A stretch of 64,000 nucleotides of DNA from Jatrophihabitans sp. (lineage in GTDB: Bacteria; Actinomycetota; Actinomycetes; Mycobacteriales; Jatrophihabitantaceae). Location of the stretch: the NCBI GenBank assembly GCA_025924515.1, contig JAICIE010000001.1, forward strand, positions 1 through 64,000. The letters run 5' to 3'. Under the pieces are notes generated by a model. That model made no database searches. It worked only from the letters and a program-made list of their open reading frames with translations, and was not told the origin of the DNA. The stretch's first letter is position 1, and each line of letters opens with the position of its first letter. This document shows positions 8,080 to 16,824 of the stretch, one piece after another. A program made the translations under genes and the position numbers.

Positions 8080-9549
8080 ATGTTCACGGTCACCTCTTTC
8101 ACCCGCCGCGCGACGATCGCTGTGATTGCCGCCGCAGTAGGCCTCGCCTCCGCCGGCGGGGCAGCAGCCACGTCCTCCCCCGCTGCCGCCGCACCGACGT
8201 CGACCGGTTCGTTCACCCCGATCTTCGCGGATGACTTCAACGGAACGTCCGTCAACCGCGCGAACTGGGCGGTGTACAACAACGCCAAGACGCCGAAGGC
8301 GCACCTGGCCGCCAACGTCGTGGTTCACGACGGCATGGTGTCGCTGGAGACGAAGTACGACTCCGCACTCGGCAGATGGACAACCGCCGGTATGTGCCTG
8401 TGCCAGAACAAGTCGCTACGGCAGACCTACGGCGAGTGGGAAATGCACGCTCGTGTCTCGGCAGGCGACAGCCGGGCCGTGGCACTGCTGTGGCCCACCT
8501 CCGGGTGGCCTCCGGAGGTCGACTTCATGGAGATGGGTGGCGAGGACGCCCAGGGCAGCCGGCAGCTCAACACCATGACCGTGCACTACGGCCCCCGTTC
8601 GCAGAACAACATGATTCATTCCTCCGAGTCGGGCGACTTCACCCAGTGGCACACCATCGGCGTCCAGTGGTCGCCGGGGGTCATTCGATACCTGCTCGAC
8701 GGGCAGGTCACCAGGACGGTGGCGAGCCCCAACGTGCCGAACCAGCAGATGTGGTTCGGCGTGCAGACCAGTCCCGAGGCCGCCGCGAAGCCGACGACAC
8801 CGGTCAATTTCGACATCGACTGGGTCAGGGAGTACGCGTACAACCCGGACGGCGCGGGCCCGGCGCTGACCGCACCGGCCGTGGTCACCGCCCCGTCGGC
8901 GGCGTTCAGACCGTCCGCCGCTGTGGGGTCCGACAGCAGCAACGACGTCATTCCCGTGTCAGTCGATTGGGCCGCAAAACCGGGCTCCAGCGCCATCTGC
9001 AAACAGGTTCTGACCCGCGCCGTCGGTGCGGCTGCGCCTGTCGGCGTACGGCTCACCTCGGCGACCGCCTCGAATGCAGTCGACACGCTCACGCTCGGCG
9101 AGCGCATCCGCTACACGGCACAGGCGACGGGGTGCGACGGTTCAGCCAGTCCGGCCGCCACCGGTCCTACCCGCATCTACAACGTCACACAGCAGGACGG
9201 GGACTGGGTCAGCCGCGCAGGTTCGTGGTCGACGCTCACCAGCTCGGCGTTCTCCGGTGGGACGATCGGGGAGACCTACGTCCCCGGGGCGTCCGTCAGG
9301 TTCTACATGGGCCACGTGGCAGCGATCGCCCTGGTCGGCGAGCGCGGACCCCACAAGGGCACAGCCAGGGTCTACGTGGACGGCGTCTATTCGACCACGT
9401 TGAACAACTACGCAACGGCGACTGCCGAACGGCGCGTGCTCTGGACGGACAGCTTCTCCGAAGCGGGACCGCACACGCTCACTGTCGTCAATGTGGGCAG
9501 CGCAGGCTCGGGCCTGGGAGTCGACGCCGTCGCCAAGCTCACCTCCTGA
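8080..9549 (+). CDS. Secreted GH16 glycanase with C-terminal accessory domain
   Basis: A 489-residue secreted enzyme. It has a signal peptide (about 1-31), then a GH16 catalytic domain (about 45-275) with PEVDFMEMGG carrying catalytic Glu146 and Glu151. A low-complexity Ala/Pro/Val linker follows (about 280-310). The C-terminal beta-sandwich region (about 315-489) includes GTARVYVDGVYSTTLNNYA and VLWTDSFSEAGPHTLTVV, resembling the carbohydrate-binding or Ig-like jelly-rolls attached to actinobacterial hydrolases. ATG at 8080 is preceded by GGGGGAGG. The catalytic half closely matches the 257-residue GH16 at 5876-6649; the accessory domain is the main difference and may target the enzyme to an insoluble polymer. 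Confidence 0.9.
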   Translation: MFTVTSFTRRATIAVIAAAVGLASAGGAAATSSPAAAAPTSTGSFTPIFADDFNGTSVNRANWAVYNNAKTPKAHLAANVVVHDGMVSLETKYDSALGRWTTAGMCLCQNKSLRQTYGEWEMHARVSAGDSRAVALLWPTSGWPPEVDFMEMGGEDAQGSRQLNTMTVHYGPRSQNNMIHSSESGDFTQWHTIGVQWSPGVIRYLLDGQVTRTVASPNVPNQQMWFGVQTSPEAAAKPTTPVNFDIDWVREYAYNPDGAGPALTAPAVVTAPSAAFRPSAAVGSDSSNDVIPVSVDWAAKPGSSAICKQVLTRAVGAAAPVGVRLTSATASNAVDTLTLGERIRYTAQATGCDGSASPAATGPTRIYNVTQQDGDWVSRAGSWSTLTSSAFSGGTIGETYVPGASVRFYMGHVAAIALVGERGPHKGTARVYVDGVYSTTLNNYATATAERRVLWTDSFSEAGPHTLTVVNVGSAGSGLGVDAVAKLTS

Positions 9550-9833
9550 CCGGCACCCCCAGGCAGCTCGCCAGGCCGGTTCTGCGCAACGGCCGCGACG
9601 TGGTCATCCTCATTGCGCCTCGAAGGCGATCAGTTGCAGCCGCGGCGCCGGTCCGGGGCGATGACGCCGTGCGCCATGACGGCCGGTCCGTCAGGTCGAG
9701 GCGCACGACGCGCCCGCTGTGCAGAGCCGAGCGCCAGGCGCGATACCGGTCGATCCAATCCAGTCCCGAGACACGTCCCGCGCATGACGGGCGGCGGCTT
9801 GCTCAATTAGTCTGTGCGTGCGAATATAGCTCG

Positions 9834-11030
9834 ATGGCGGCCGCGTCGATCCTGCACGCGGACCTCGACTCCTTCTATGCATCCGTCGAGCAGCGTGACC
9901 GCGGGGAGCTCGCCGGCCGGCCCGTCATCGTCGGTGGCGGGGTCGTTCTCGCCGCGAGTTACGAGGCGAAGGCGTTCGGCGTCCGCACCGCGATGGGCGC
10001 CCGGCAGGCGCGTCGTCTCTGTCCGCAGGCGGTAGTCGTCGCGCCGCGGTTCGCGGCGTACCAAGAGGCCAGCAACGACGTGTTCGCCGTGTTCCGCGAC
10101 ACGACGCCGCTGGTGGAGGGCATTTCGATCGACGAGGCGTTCCTCGACGTCGGCGGACTGGCCCGGATCGCGGGGACACCCTGTGACATCGCGGCACGAC
10201 TGCGGCGTCGGGTCGCCGAGCAGGTTGGGTTGCCGTTGACCGTCGGGATCGCGCGCACCAAGTTCCTGGCGAAGGTCGCCAGTCGCGTCGCCAAGCCCGA
10301 CGGGCTACTGCTCGTCGAACCGGACCAGGAACTGGCCTTCCTGCACCCACTGCCGGTCGAGGTGGTCTGGGGAATCGGCAAGGTCACCGCGGCGAAGTTG
10401 CACGACCGCGGCATCGCCACCGTCGCGCAACTCGCGGAGGTGGACGAGCATGCGCTGCAGTCGATGCTCGGCCGGGCATCAGGCCGGCAGCTGCACGCCC
10501 TGTCGCACAACCGCGACCCGCGCCCCATCAACACCGGTCGTCGTCGCCGCTCCATCGGCTCGCAACGTGCCCTCGGATCGCGCTACACGCCGCCGCGGGA
10601 GCTGGAGGAATCCGTCGTCGCGTTGGTCGACCGCGTCTGCCGCCGGATGCGGCACGCGCGGCGAGTGGGGCGGACGGTCGTCCTGCGCCTGCGCTTCGAC
10701 GACTTCAGCCGGGCGACGCGATCGCACACGCTGCCGTTTGCGACCGCAGAGACCGCGCTCGTCCTCACAGCGGTGCGGGCCTTGCTGCGCGAAGCGATGC
10801 CGCGGATCCGCACCGACGGCGTGACCCTTGTCGGCGTAGCCGTGGCCAACCTCGCCGACGAGGACCCGCTCCAGCTGGAGCTGCCCTTCGCCGAACGCGG
10901 CCGGATGAGCGGCCGCGCCCTCGACCGCAGCATCGACGCGGCGCGCGACCGATTCGGCACCGCCGTGGTGACGCGAGCCGCCCTGCTGCGACGCGGTCCC
11001 GACGTCGACGTGCCGAAGCTGCCGGACTAG
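9834..11030 (+). CDS. dinB: DNA polymerase IV (Y-family)
   Basis: A 398-residue translesion DNA polymerase. The N-terminal HADLDSFYASVEQ carries the metal ligand Asp10, and SIDEAFLD carries Asp100 and Glu101. The fingers/thumb helix-hairpin-helix (VWGIGKVTAAKL) and little-finger domain follow. A beta-clamp-binding motif QLELPF lies at residues 347-352, which is expected for a functional DinB. The start is ATG at 9834 with a weak ribosome site; upstream in-frame sequence has no homology. The 284 bases before it (9550-9833) show no gene and no clear LexA box. Confidence 0.95.
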   Translation: MAAASILHADLDSFYASVEQRDRGELAGRPVIVGGGVVLAASYEAKAFGVRTAMGARQARRLCPQAVVVAPRFAAYQEASNDVFAVFRDTTPLVEGISIDEAFLDVGGLARIAGTPCDIAARLRRRVAEQVGLPLTVGIARTKFLAKVASRVAKPDGLLLVEPDQELAFLHPLPVEVVWGIGKVTAAKLHDRGIATVAQLAEVDEHALQSMLGRASGRQLHALSHNRDPRPINTGRRRRSIGSQRALGSRYTPPRELEESVVALVDRVCRRMRHARRVGRTVVLRLRFDDFSRATRSHTLPFATAETALVLTAVRALLREAMPRIRTDGVTLVGVAVANLADEDPLQLELPFAERGRMSGRALDRSIDAARDRFGTAVVTRAALLRRGPDVDVPKLPD

Positions 11031-11099
11031 ACGCTCGCGCAGGTGCTGGGACCCGGTGGGCGTCGGGTCGTCCAGGATCGCGCACGGCAGGATGGGACG

Positions 11100-11546
11100 G
11101 TGCCGCTTCGCTTGCTGTTCGTGTGCTCCGGCAACATCTGCCGCTCGCCCACCGCCGAGACCGTGATGCGCCGACTCGTCGACGAAGCCGGCCTCGCCGG
11201 CGAGATCGACGTCGACAGCGCCGGTACCGGACACTGGCACGTAGGCGAGCCGCCCGACCCGCGCGCCGTCGTTGCAGCACGAGAACGCAGCCTCACCGTC
11301 GGCGGCGTCGCCCGGCAGATCGCCCCGACGGACTTCGAGGACTTCGATCTGATCCTCGCCGTCGACGACGAGAACCTGCGGCGGCTACGGCGACTCACCC
11401 CGCCCGGCGCGGCCGACCGCGTCCGCAAGCTGGCCCCGGACGACGTGCCGGACCCGTACTACGGCGGCCCGGACGGGTTCGACCTCGTCCTCGACCTTCT
11501 GGACAAGAACTGCCGCGCGCTGCTCGATGAGCTTCGCCAAGACTGA
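11100..11546 (+). CDS. Low-molecular-weight protein phosphatase
   Basis: A 148-residue LMW protein-tyrosine-phosphatase-fold enzyme. The P-loop CSGNICRS supplies the nucleophile Cys9 and Arg15, and DPYYGG near the C-terminus supplies the general acid Asp. GTG at 11100 puts the P-loop at the family's usual distance from the N-terminus. The stop overlaps the start of the fructosamine-kinase-like gene by 20 bases. LMW-PTP homologues paired with fructosamine-3-kinase homologues have been proposed to repair sugar-5-phosphate-glycated proteins, so the substrate here may be a glycated-protein phosphate rather than phosphotyrosine. Confidence 0.9.
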   Translation: MPLRLLFVCSGNICRSPTAETVMRRLVDEAGLAGEIDVDSAGTGHWHVGEPPDPRAVVAARERSLTVGGVARQIAPTDFEDFDLILAVDDENLRRLRRLTPPGAADRVRKLAPDDVPDPYYGGPDGFDLVLDLLDKNCRALLDELRQD

Positions 11547-12207
11547 CCCGGCTCCCCTCGAGGCCGCCGGGCTGCGTTGGCTGGCCGACGCGGGCGCGCG
11601 CGTCCCGGACATCCTCGAGGATCGACCGGGACGACTCGTCCTGCAGACGATCCCGCGAGGACGACTCACCGCAGCCGGCGAGGAGGATCTCGGCCGCATG
11701 CTCGCGACCGTGCACCGCGCAGGCGCCTCGCGATTCGGGACACTTCCCGCGGCCGGGCGATTCTTCGTCGGCCGCTGCGAACTCGACTCACCCGAGGGTG
11801 AGGACTGGAACGCCTACTACCTCGAACACCGCTGCCTGCCCCTGGCGCGCCGGATCGGGCTGGAAGGCGAGGTCGCCCGAGTGCGCGTCGACGCTCCCGT
11901 CGAACCGGTGGCGCGACTGCACGGCGATCTGTGGTCGGGCAACGTGCTCGCCGACCGTGACGGGCGACCGTGGCTCATCGATCCGGCCGCCTACGGCGGA
12001 CATCGCGAGGTCGATCTTGCGATGCTCGACCTCTTCGGCTCAATCCCGGCACGTACCGTCGCGGCCTACGACGAGATCTACCCGCTCTCGGAAGGGTGGC
12101 GGGAACGGGTTCCGCTGTGGCAACTGTTTCCGCTGCTCGTCCACGCCGTCCTCTTCGACGGCGGCTACACCGCCCGCGCCGCAGCGCTTGCACGCGCCTG
12201 CCGCTGA
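11527..12207 (+). CDS. Fructosamine/ketosamine-3-kinase family protein
   Basis: A 226-residue member of the FN3K family, which phosphorylates sugars attached to protein amino groups so that the adduct breaks down (deglycation). The catalytic loop HGDLWSGN (132-139) and the metal-binding Asp152 in IDPAAYGGHREVDLAML are intact, and the family tail WQLFPLLVHAVLFDGGY is present. The N-terminal ATP lobe is short, as in other actinobacterial members, starting near KTDPAPLEAAGLRWL. The 20-base overlap with the phosphatase gene indicates translational coupling. Substrate (fructosamine, ribulosamine or erythrulosamine) is not determined. Confidence 0.87.
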   Translation: MSFAKTDPAPLEAAGLRWLADAGARVPDILEDRPGRLVLQTIPRGRLTAAGEEDLGRMLATVHRAGASRFGTLPAAGRFFVGRCELDSPEGEDWNAYYLEHRCLPLARRIGLEGEVARVRVDAPVEPVARLHGDLWSGNVLADRDGRPWLIDPAAYGGHREVDLAMLDLFGSIPARTVAAYDEIYPLSEGWRERVPLWQLFPLLVHAVLFDGGYTARAAALARACR

Positions 12208-12244
12208 GGCGTGCACCGCGGCCTACATCAGAGAGTCGTAACGA

Positions 12245-12277
12245 AATCGTCTAGACCATTGTTATGGTCTAGGCCAT
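12245..12277 (+). promoter_or_regulatory. Two dre-like DasR operator sites
   Basis: Two adjacent near-palindromes lie 47-79 bases before the regulator start: AATCGTCTAGACCATT (12245-12260) and TATGGTCTAGGCCATC (12263-12278). The Streptomyces DasR consensus dre is ACTGGTCTAGACCACT; I count 13 and 11 matches of 16. They suggest autoregulation and control of the regulator-nagA pair. Confidence 0.75.
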
Positions 12278-12323
12278 CTGCTTTGCTGTCAGCAGGAGTC
12301 TCGCGGCACGGAGGAGGACGTCG

Positions 12324-13085
12324 GTGGCCATCACCGCCCGGGGCGTCGCTGCCGACCCAATCGCCCGGGAGCCGAAGTATTACACGGTGAAACGGCACTT
12401 GCTCAACGCGATTTCGTCGCTGCAGCCGGGAGCCGCGGTCCCGACCGAACGGGAACTCGCCGCGGAGCTGGGCACATCTCGCACGACCGTCAGGCAGGCG
12501 TTGCTCGAGTTGGTTGCCGAAGGTCGGCTGATCCGCCGGCAGGGGTCGGGAACATATGTGGCCGACGGCAAGATCACCTGGCCGCTCCACCTAGCCAGCT
12601 TCACCGAGCAGGCCGCCGCCCACGGGCTCACCGCCTCGTCCCAACTGCTCGGTGTCGACCGCGTAGCCGCGGACGAAGGAACGGCAGAACGGCTCGGCAT
12701 CCGAGTCGGCGACGCCCTTCACCAGATCGACCGGCTGCGGTTTGCCGACGAAACCCCCATGGCCGTCGAGCGATCGCTGCTCCCGGCTAACCGCTTCCCG
12801 TTCCTCGGCCGCAAGATCCGGAAGGCCGGGTCGCTGCACGCACTGTTGGCCGCCGACTACGGCGTCACCCTGCGGCGCGGCGAGGAAACGATTGACACCA
12901 TCCCGGCGGCGCCGCGCGAAGCCGCGCTGCTCGACGCTGACGTCGGCGTGCCCATGCTGGTCGTTCGCCGCCGCAGTTTCGACTCGAGAGGCAGCGCCGT
13001 CGAATGGGGCACGACGTGGTTTCGGGGTGACCGAATCACGCTCGTCGCCCACCTCAGCCCGGGCATCCCGGCAGGAACCGCATGA
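12324..13085 (+). CDS. dasR: GntR/HutC-family aminosugar regulator (DasR/NagR type)
   Basis: A 253-residue repressor with an N-terminal GntR winged helix (about 18-85; PTERELAAELGTSRTTVRQAL and RRQGSGTYVADG). A UTRA effector domain (about 95-245) follows, which in DasR/NagR binds glucosamine-6-phosphate or GlcNAc-6-phosphate. GTG at 12324 is preceded by GGAGGAGG. The stop overlaps the nagA start (ATGA), so the two are coupled. dre-like sites occur upstream of it and at the end of nagA. In Streptomyces DasR controls GlcNAc uptake and also development and antibiotics; only the local sugar genes can be claimed here. Confidence 0.88.
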   Translation: MAITARGVAADPIAREPKYYTVKRHLLNAISSLQPGAAVPTERELAAELGTSRTTVRQALLELVAEGRLIRRQGSGTYVADGKITWPLHLASFTEQAAAHGLTASSQLLGVDRVAADEGTAERLGIRVGDALHQIDRLRFADETPMAVERSLLPANRFPFLGRKIRKAGSLHALLAADYGVTLRRGEETIDTIPAAPREAALLDADVGVPMLVVRRRSFDSRGSAVEWGTTWFRGDRITLVAHLSPGIPAGTA

Positions 13086-14305
13086 CGTCCCCCGCGCGCA
13101 TCCAGTGTTGGTCGGGGGGCCGGGTCGTCACCCCGGGCGGCGTCCTCTCACCCGGCTGGCTGCGGGCATCGGACGGAAGAATCCTCGACGTCGGAACCGG
13201 CGATCCGCCCGCTCTTCCAGCCGCCGGCGAGGCCGAGCGCCATGACCTCGCCGGCGCCTGGCTGCTACCCGGTTTCATCGACCTCCACATGCACGGCGGC
13301 GGCGGCCACGATGCGACCAATTCGCCGCGCGAGGCTTCACAGGCGGTGGCTTACCACGCCCGGCACGGGACGACGAGCACGCTCGTCTCGCTGGTGACCG
13401 CGCCGATTCCAGATCTCGCGCGCCAGCTGCGCTGGATCGCCGAGCTCGCCCAGCAGGCAGCCGGCTCACACGGCCGCGTCCTGGGTGCGCACCTGGAGGG
13501 GCCGTTCCTGTCGCCGCTACGGTGCGGGGCGCAGAACGTGCAGCACATGCGGGAACCGGACCGTGAGGTGTTCGCCAGGCTCCTTCACGCGGCTGGTGGC
13601 ACGTTGCGCTCGATCACGTTGGCGCCGGAGCTGCCGGGTGCGGTCGACGTGGTGCGCGACGCTGTCTCGGCCGGCGTGGTTGCCGCGCTGGGACATTCCG
13701 ACGCCACCTACGCCGCCGCCTGCGCGGCGATCGACGCAGGGGCCGGCCTGGCGACCCACCTGTTCAACGGGATGCGTCCGCTGCATCACCGAGAACCGGG
13801 GCTCATCGGCGCGGCGCTGGCCTCCCGAATCGCCGTGGAGCTGATAAACGACGGAATCCACGTGCACCCCGCGGTAACCAGCATGGTGGCCTGTCCCCCA
13901 GGACACCTCGCGCTGGTCTCCGACGCCATCTCGGCCGCCGGAGTGGGAGACGGAGACTACGCGCTCGGCGGCCAGCCGGTCCGCGTTCGCGACGGACGGG
14001 CCCGGCTGTCGTCGACCGGCTCGCTGGCCGGCAGCACGCTCACCATGGACGACGCCGTGCGGCGGGCCGTGCAGGAGAGCGGCCTGTCGATGGAAGCGGC
14101 TTCCGCGGCGGCGTCCGGAACCCCGGCCCGCGTGCTCGGCATGGCAGATGAGGTCGGCGCGCTGTCGCCCGGACTCGCGGCCGACCTCGTCATCCTCGAT
14201 GATGAGCTGCAGATCGTAGAGGTCGTGTTCGCCGGGCGTCCGCTGGGCGCCGCCGACGCCGGTGGCCGGGTTACGACTGCGTATCGAGAATCCGGTTTGG
14301 TCTAG
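13082..14305 (+). CDS. nagA: N-acetylglucosamine-6-phosphate deacetylase
   Basis: A 407-residue amidohydrolase that removes the acetyl group of GlcNAc-6-phosphate, giving glucosamine-6-phosphate. Metal and substrate motifs are in order: DLHMHGGGGHD, HLEGPFLSP (metal Glu), LGHSDATY (His), HLFNGMRPLHHREPG (His) and the catalytic Asp in LVSDAISAAG. ATGA overlap with the regulator gene. The stop codon TAG lies inside a dre operator that precedes the ABC operon, a compact arrangement. No nagB deaminase is present in the window. Confidence 0.94.
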   Translation: MTSPARIQCWSGGRVVTPGGVLSPGWLRASDGRILDVGTGDPPALPAAGEAERHDLAGAWLLPGFIDLHMHGGGGHDATNSPREASQAVAYHARHGTTSTLVSLVTAPIPDLARQLRWIAELAQQAAGSHGRVLGAHLEGPFLSPLRCGAQNVQHMREPDREVFARLLHAAGGTLRSITLAPELPGAVDVVRDAVSAGVVAALGHSDATYAAACAAIDAGAGLATHLFNGMRPLHHREPGLIGAALASRIAVELINDGIHVHPAVTSMVACPPGHLALVSDAISAAGVGDGDYALGGQPVRVRDGRARLSSTGSLAGSTLTMDDAVRRAVQESGLSMEAASAAASGTPARVLGMADEVGALSPGLAADLVILDDELQIVEVVFAGRPLGAADAGGRVTTAYRESGLV

Positions 14306-14310
14306 ACCAC
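14295..14310 (+). promoter_or_regulatory. dre-like DasR operator overlapping the nagA stop
   Basis: TTTGGTCTAGACCACC (about 14296-14311) contains the perfect 12-bp palindrome TGGTCTAGACCA and matches the dre consensus at 13 of 16 positions. It is about 140 bases before the substrate-binding-protein gene and contains the nagA stop codon (14303-14305). Confidence 0.82.
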
Positions 14311-14450
14311 CGCCGGGTGGACACGGTACTGTGCGACTATTCGATGACTGCCGAACCGCGGGGACGGAACCCCCTTCCTCACTGCGGCCGCCCGCTGGCC
14401 AAAAGCGCCGACGCTCGCCGGGTGAGTCAACTACACCACTGGAGGTTCGA

Positions 14451-15713
14451 ATGAGGCGAAGCCTGATCGGAGCCGCGGCAGTAGCAGCCGTCGGCAGCCT
14501 GGTCCTGAGTGGCTGCGGCGGTTCCAGCGGCGGCGGGGGCGGCAGCTCGAAGGGGGCCAGCGGCGGCGCCGCGACCCTGAAGCTCGTCGTCGCCGACTAC
14601 GGGACGGGCCCGCAGAACACCAGTTCCAAGTACTGGAAGGGCATCATCAGTGCCTTCCACACGAAGAACCCGTCGATCAGCGTCAACGTGACGGCGATCA
14701 ACTGGAACGACTTCGACAACCAGGTCCAGACGCTGATCCAGAATCATCAGTATCCAGACATCACCGAAGGCGACTACTTCCAGAACTACGCGCAGGAGGG
14801 CCTGCTCTACTCGGCGCAGGACGCCCTGAGCAAGCCCGGCAACCTCCTGCAGGCCTTCAAGGCGCAGGGAAGCTACAAGGGCACGCAGTACGGCATGCCG
14901 TTCACGACCAGCTCGCGCACGCTGTTCTACAACAAGAAACTCTTCCAGCAGGCCGGCATCAGCTCGCCGCCGCAGACCTGGGCGGACATCAAGGCCGACG
15001 CGGCCAAGATCACGAAGCTCGGCAAGGTCGGTTACGGCCTACCGCTCGGCCCCGAAGAGGCCCAGGCCGAAACGCTCCTGTGGTTCCTCGGCAACAACGG
15101 CGGGTACCAGACCTCCAGCGGCAAGTGGGAGATCAACAGCCCGCAGAACGTCCAGACCATGCAATTCCTGCAGTCACTGGTCAAGGCGGGACTGACCGAA
15201 CCGCACCCCGGCACCAAGAACCGTACGGACCTCTGGCAGGACTTCGCTGCCGGCAAGATCGGCATGATCAACGGGTCGCCTGCATTGATCCCGATCATGC
15301 AGAAGGCCGGCGTCCTGAAGACGTCCGACTGGGCCTCCGTGTCGATCCCGGGCAAGAGCGGGCCGCTCTCGACCACGCTCGGTGTCTGCGACAACGTCGC
15401 GGCGTTCAAGCCGAACGGGCATCAGGCACAGATCAAGAAGTTCCTCGACTTCGCCTACCAGGACAAGTACCAGCTGCAGTTCGACAAGGAGTACGACCTG
15501 CTGCCGGCGACGACCTCGGCGGCCAAGGCGCTTTCGTCCGATCCGATCTTCGCCCCGTTCCTGAAGGCGCTGCCGAACGCCCGTCAGTACCCCAGCGACA
15601 CGGTGTGGGCGAATGTGAAGAGCCAGCTCCAGCACACGGTCGGCACCGCGATCACCGGAAACCCGAAGAGCGTGCTCGACACGCTGCAGCAGACGGCCGA
15701 GAAGGGCGCCTGA
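14451..15713 (+). CDS. ABC sugar importer, substrate-binding lipoprotein (DasA/NgcE type)
   Basis: A 420-residue family-1 extracellular solute-binding protein. It has a lipoprotein signal with lipobox LSGC (about residue 22), a Gly/Ser linker, and the mature fold beginning TLKLVVADYG. Conserved blocks include WNDFDNQVQTLIQ, ITEGDYFQNYA and GMPFTTSSRTLFYNKKLF. ATG at 14451 follows GGAGG. It is preceded by a dre operator and followed by two permeases and a ROK kinase, so the likely cargo is GlcNAc, chitobiose or a related aminosugar. Specificity is inferred from context only. Confidence 0.9.
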   Translation: MRRSLIGAAAVAAVGSLVLSGCGGSSGGGGGSSKGASGGAATLKLVVADYGTGPQNTSSKYWKGIISAFHTKNPSISVNVTAINWNDFDNQVQTLIQNHQYPDITEGDYFQNYAQEGLLYSAQDALSKPGNLLQAFKAQGSYKGTQYGMPFTTSSRTLFYNKKLFQQAGISSPPQTWADIKADAAKITKLGKVGYGLPLGPEEAQAETLLWFLGNNGGYQTSSGKWEINSPQNVQTMQFLQSLVKAGLTEPHPGTKNRTDLWQDFAAGKIGMINGSPALIPIMQKAGVLKTSDWASVSIPGKSGPLSTTLGVCDNVAAFKPNGHQAQIKKFLDFAYQDKYQLQFDKEYDLLPATTSAAKALSSDPIFAPFLKALPNARQYPSDTVWANVKSQLQHTVGTAITGNPKSVLDTLQQTAEKGA

Positions 15714-15816
15714 ACCTCGCGGAGGCAGCCGGCGCGCAGTCGCGGGGCACGATCGCCGCGGCCGCGCGCTGGTCCGATTTCCCACAGCCGCCTATTCGTC
15801 ATCGAGGAGACCTCGC

Positions 15817-16824
15817 GTGACCGACCAGCTCACCGGAGGTTCGTCAACGGGCGCGGTCGACTCGCCCGCCCCGTCCCGACCGTCCGACAACGCACCTGCC
15901 GGCGCCGCAGGACCGTCCGGACGGACCGGTCCGCTCGCACGCCGCATCGGACAATCACTATCCCCGCTGCTGTGGGTCGGCCCGGCCGTGGCGTTGATCG
16001 CCGTGGTGGTGCTGTGGCCGGTGGTCGTCATGGTGCACACCTCGATACAACACATCAGCCCGGATGGGTTCGTCCTGGGTTCGGCCGGCGGAGGGAACTA
16101 CGGCGACCTCTTCTCCGAACCTGCGCTGAAGGGCGTCCTGATCCGCACCGTGATCTGGACGGTCGCCGTCGTCGTCGTGACAATGGTCCTCTCCCTCGCC
16201 GCGGCGCAGCTGTTCAACCAGCGCTTCCCGGGGCGGCGGGTCGCCCGCTGGGCGTTGATCATGCCGTGGGCGGCCTCGGTGATGATGACGGCGTTGATCT
16301 TCCGGTGGTCGTTGAACGCGAGCAGCGGCGTGATCAACGTGTTCCTTCGCGACGTCGGATTGTTGCACCGGCTCGGCACCAACCAGGCGGACTGGCTCGG
16401 TCGTCCCACGGCCGCGCTGGTGTGGATGATGGGCGTGGCGGTGTTCGTGTCACTGCCCTTCAGCACGTATGCCCTGCTGGCCGGGCTGCAGACGATCCCG
16501 GCGGAGCTCTACGAAGCGGCCCGCGTCGACGGAGCGGGGACGTGGCGCATCTATCGGTCGATCACCCTGCCGCTGCTGCGCCCGGCAATCATCGTCGCGA
16601 CGTTGATCAACGTCATCAACGTCTTCAACTCCTTCCCGATCATCTGGGAAATGACACGGGGCGGACCGGGCTACAGCACGAGTACCACCACGCCGTTCAT
16701 GTTCATCTTGAAACAGTCCTACATCGGCGAGTCCGCGGCCATGTCCGTGCTGAACTTCGGTCTTGTGATCGTCGTCGTGCTGCTGTTCCTGCGGCTGACG
16801 CGGTGGAAGGAGCAGATGGGCTGA
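15817..16824 (+). CDS. ABC sugar importer, permease (MalF/DasB type)
   Basis: A 335-residue inner-membrane permease with six main membrane segments after a proline-rich cytoplasmic N-terminus (about 1-45). The binding-protein-dependent transport EAA loop is clear: LYEAARVDGAGTWRIYRSIT, followed by LPLLRP. GTG at 15817 follows GAGGAG. The stop overlaps the next permease by ATGA. The 103-base gap after the binding-protein gene has no obvious terminator. Confidence 0.9.
   Translation: MTDQLTGGSSTGAVDSPAPSRPSDNAPAGAAGPSGRTGPLARRIGQSLSPLLWVGPAVALIAVVVLWPVVVMVHTSIQHISPDGFVLGSAGGGNYGDLFSEPALKGVLIRTVIWTVAVVVVTMVLSLAAAQLFNQRFPGRRVARWALIMPWAASVMMTALIFRWSLNASSGVINVFLRDVGLLHRLGTNQADWLGRPTAALVWMMGVAVFVSLPFSTYALLAGLQTIPAELYEAARVDGAGTWRIYRSITLPLLRPAIIVATLINVINVFNSFPIIWEMTRGGPGYSTSTTTPFMFILKQSYIGESAAMSVLNFGLVIVVVLLFLRLTRWKEQMG

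Noticed and set aside
8376-9833. Long open frame leading into DNA polymerase IV across the GH16 gene
   Set aside because: It is an out-of-frame reading of the GH16 gene, rich in Arg and Gly; the DinB family sequence starts at 9834.
9815-9836. Possible LexA/SOS box before dinB (CGAATATAGCTCGA region)
   Set aside because: It matches the actinobacterial CGAAC-N4-GTTCG consensus poorly on both arms.
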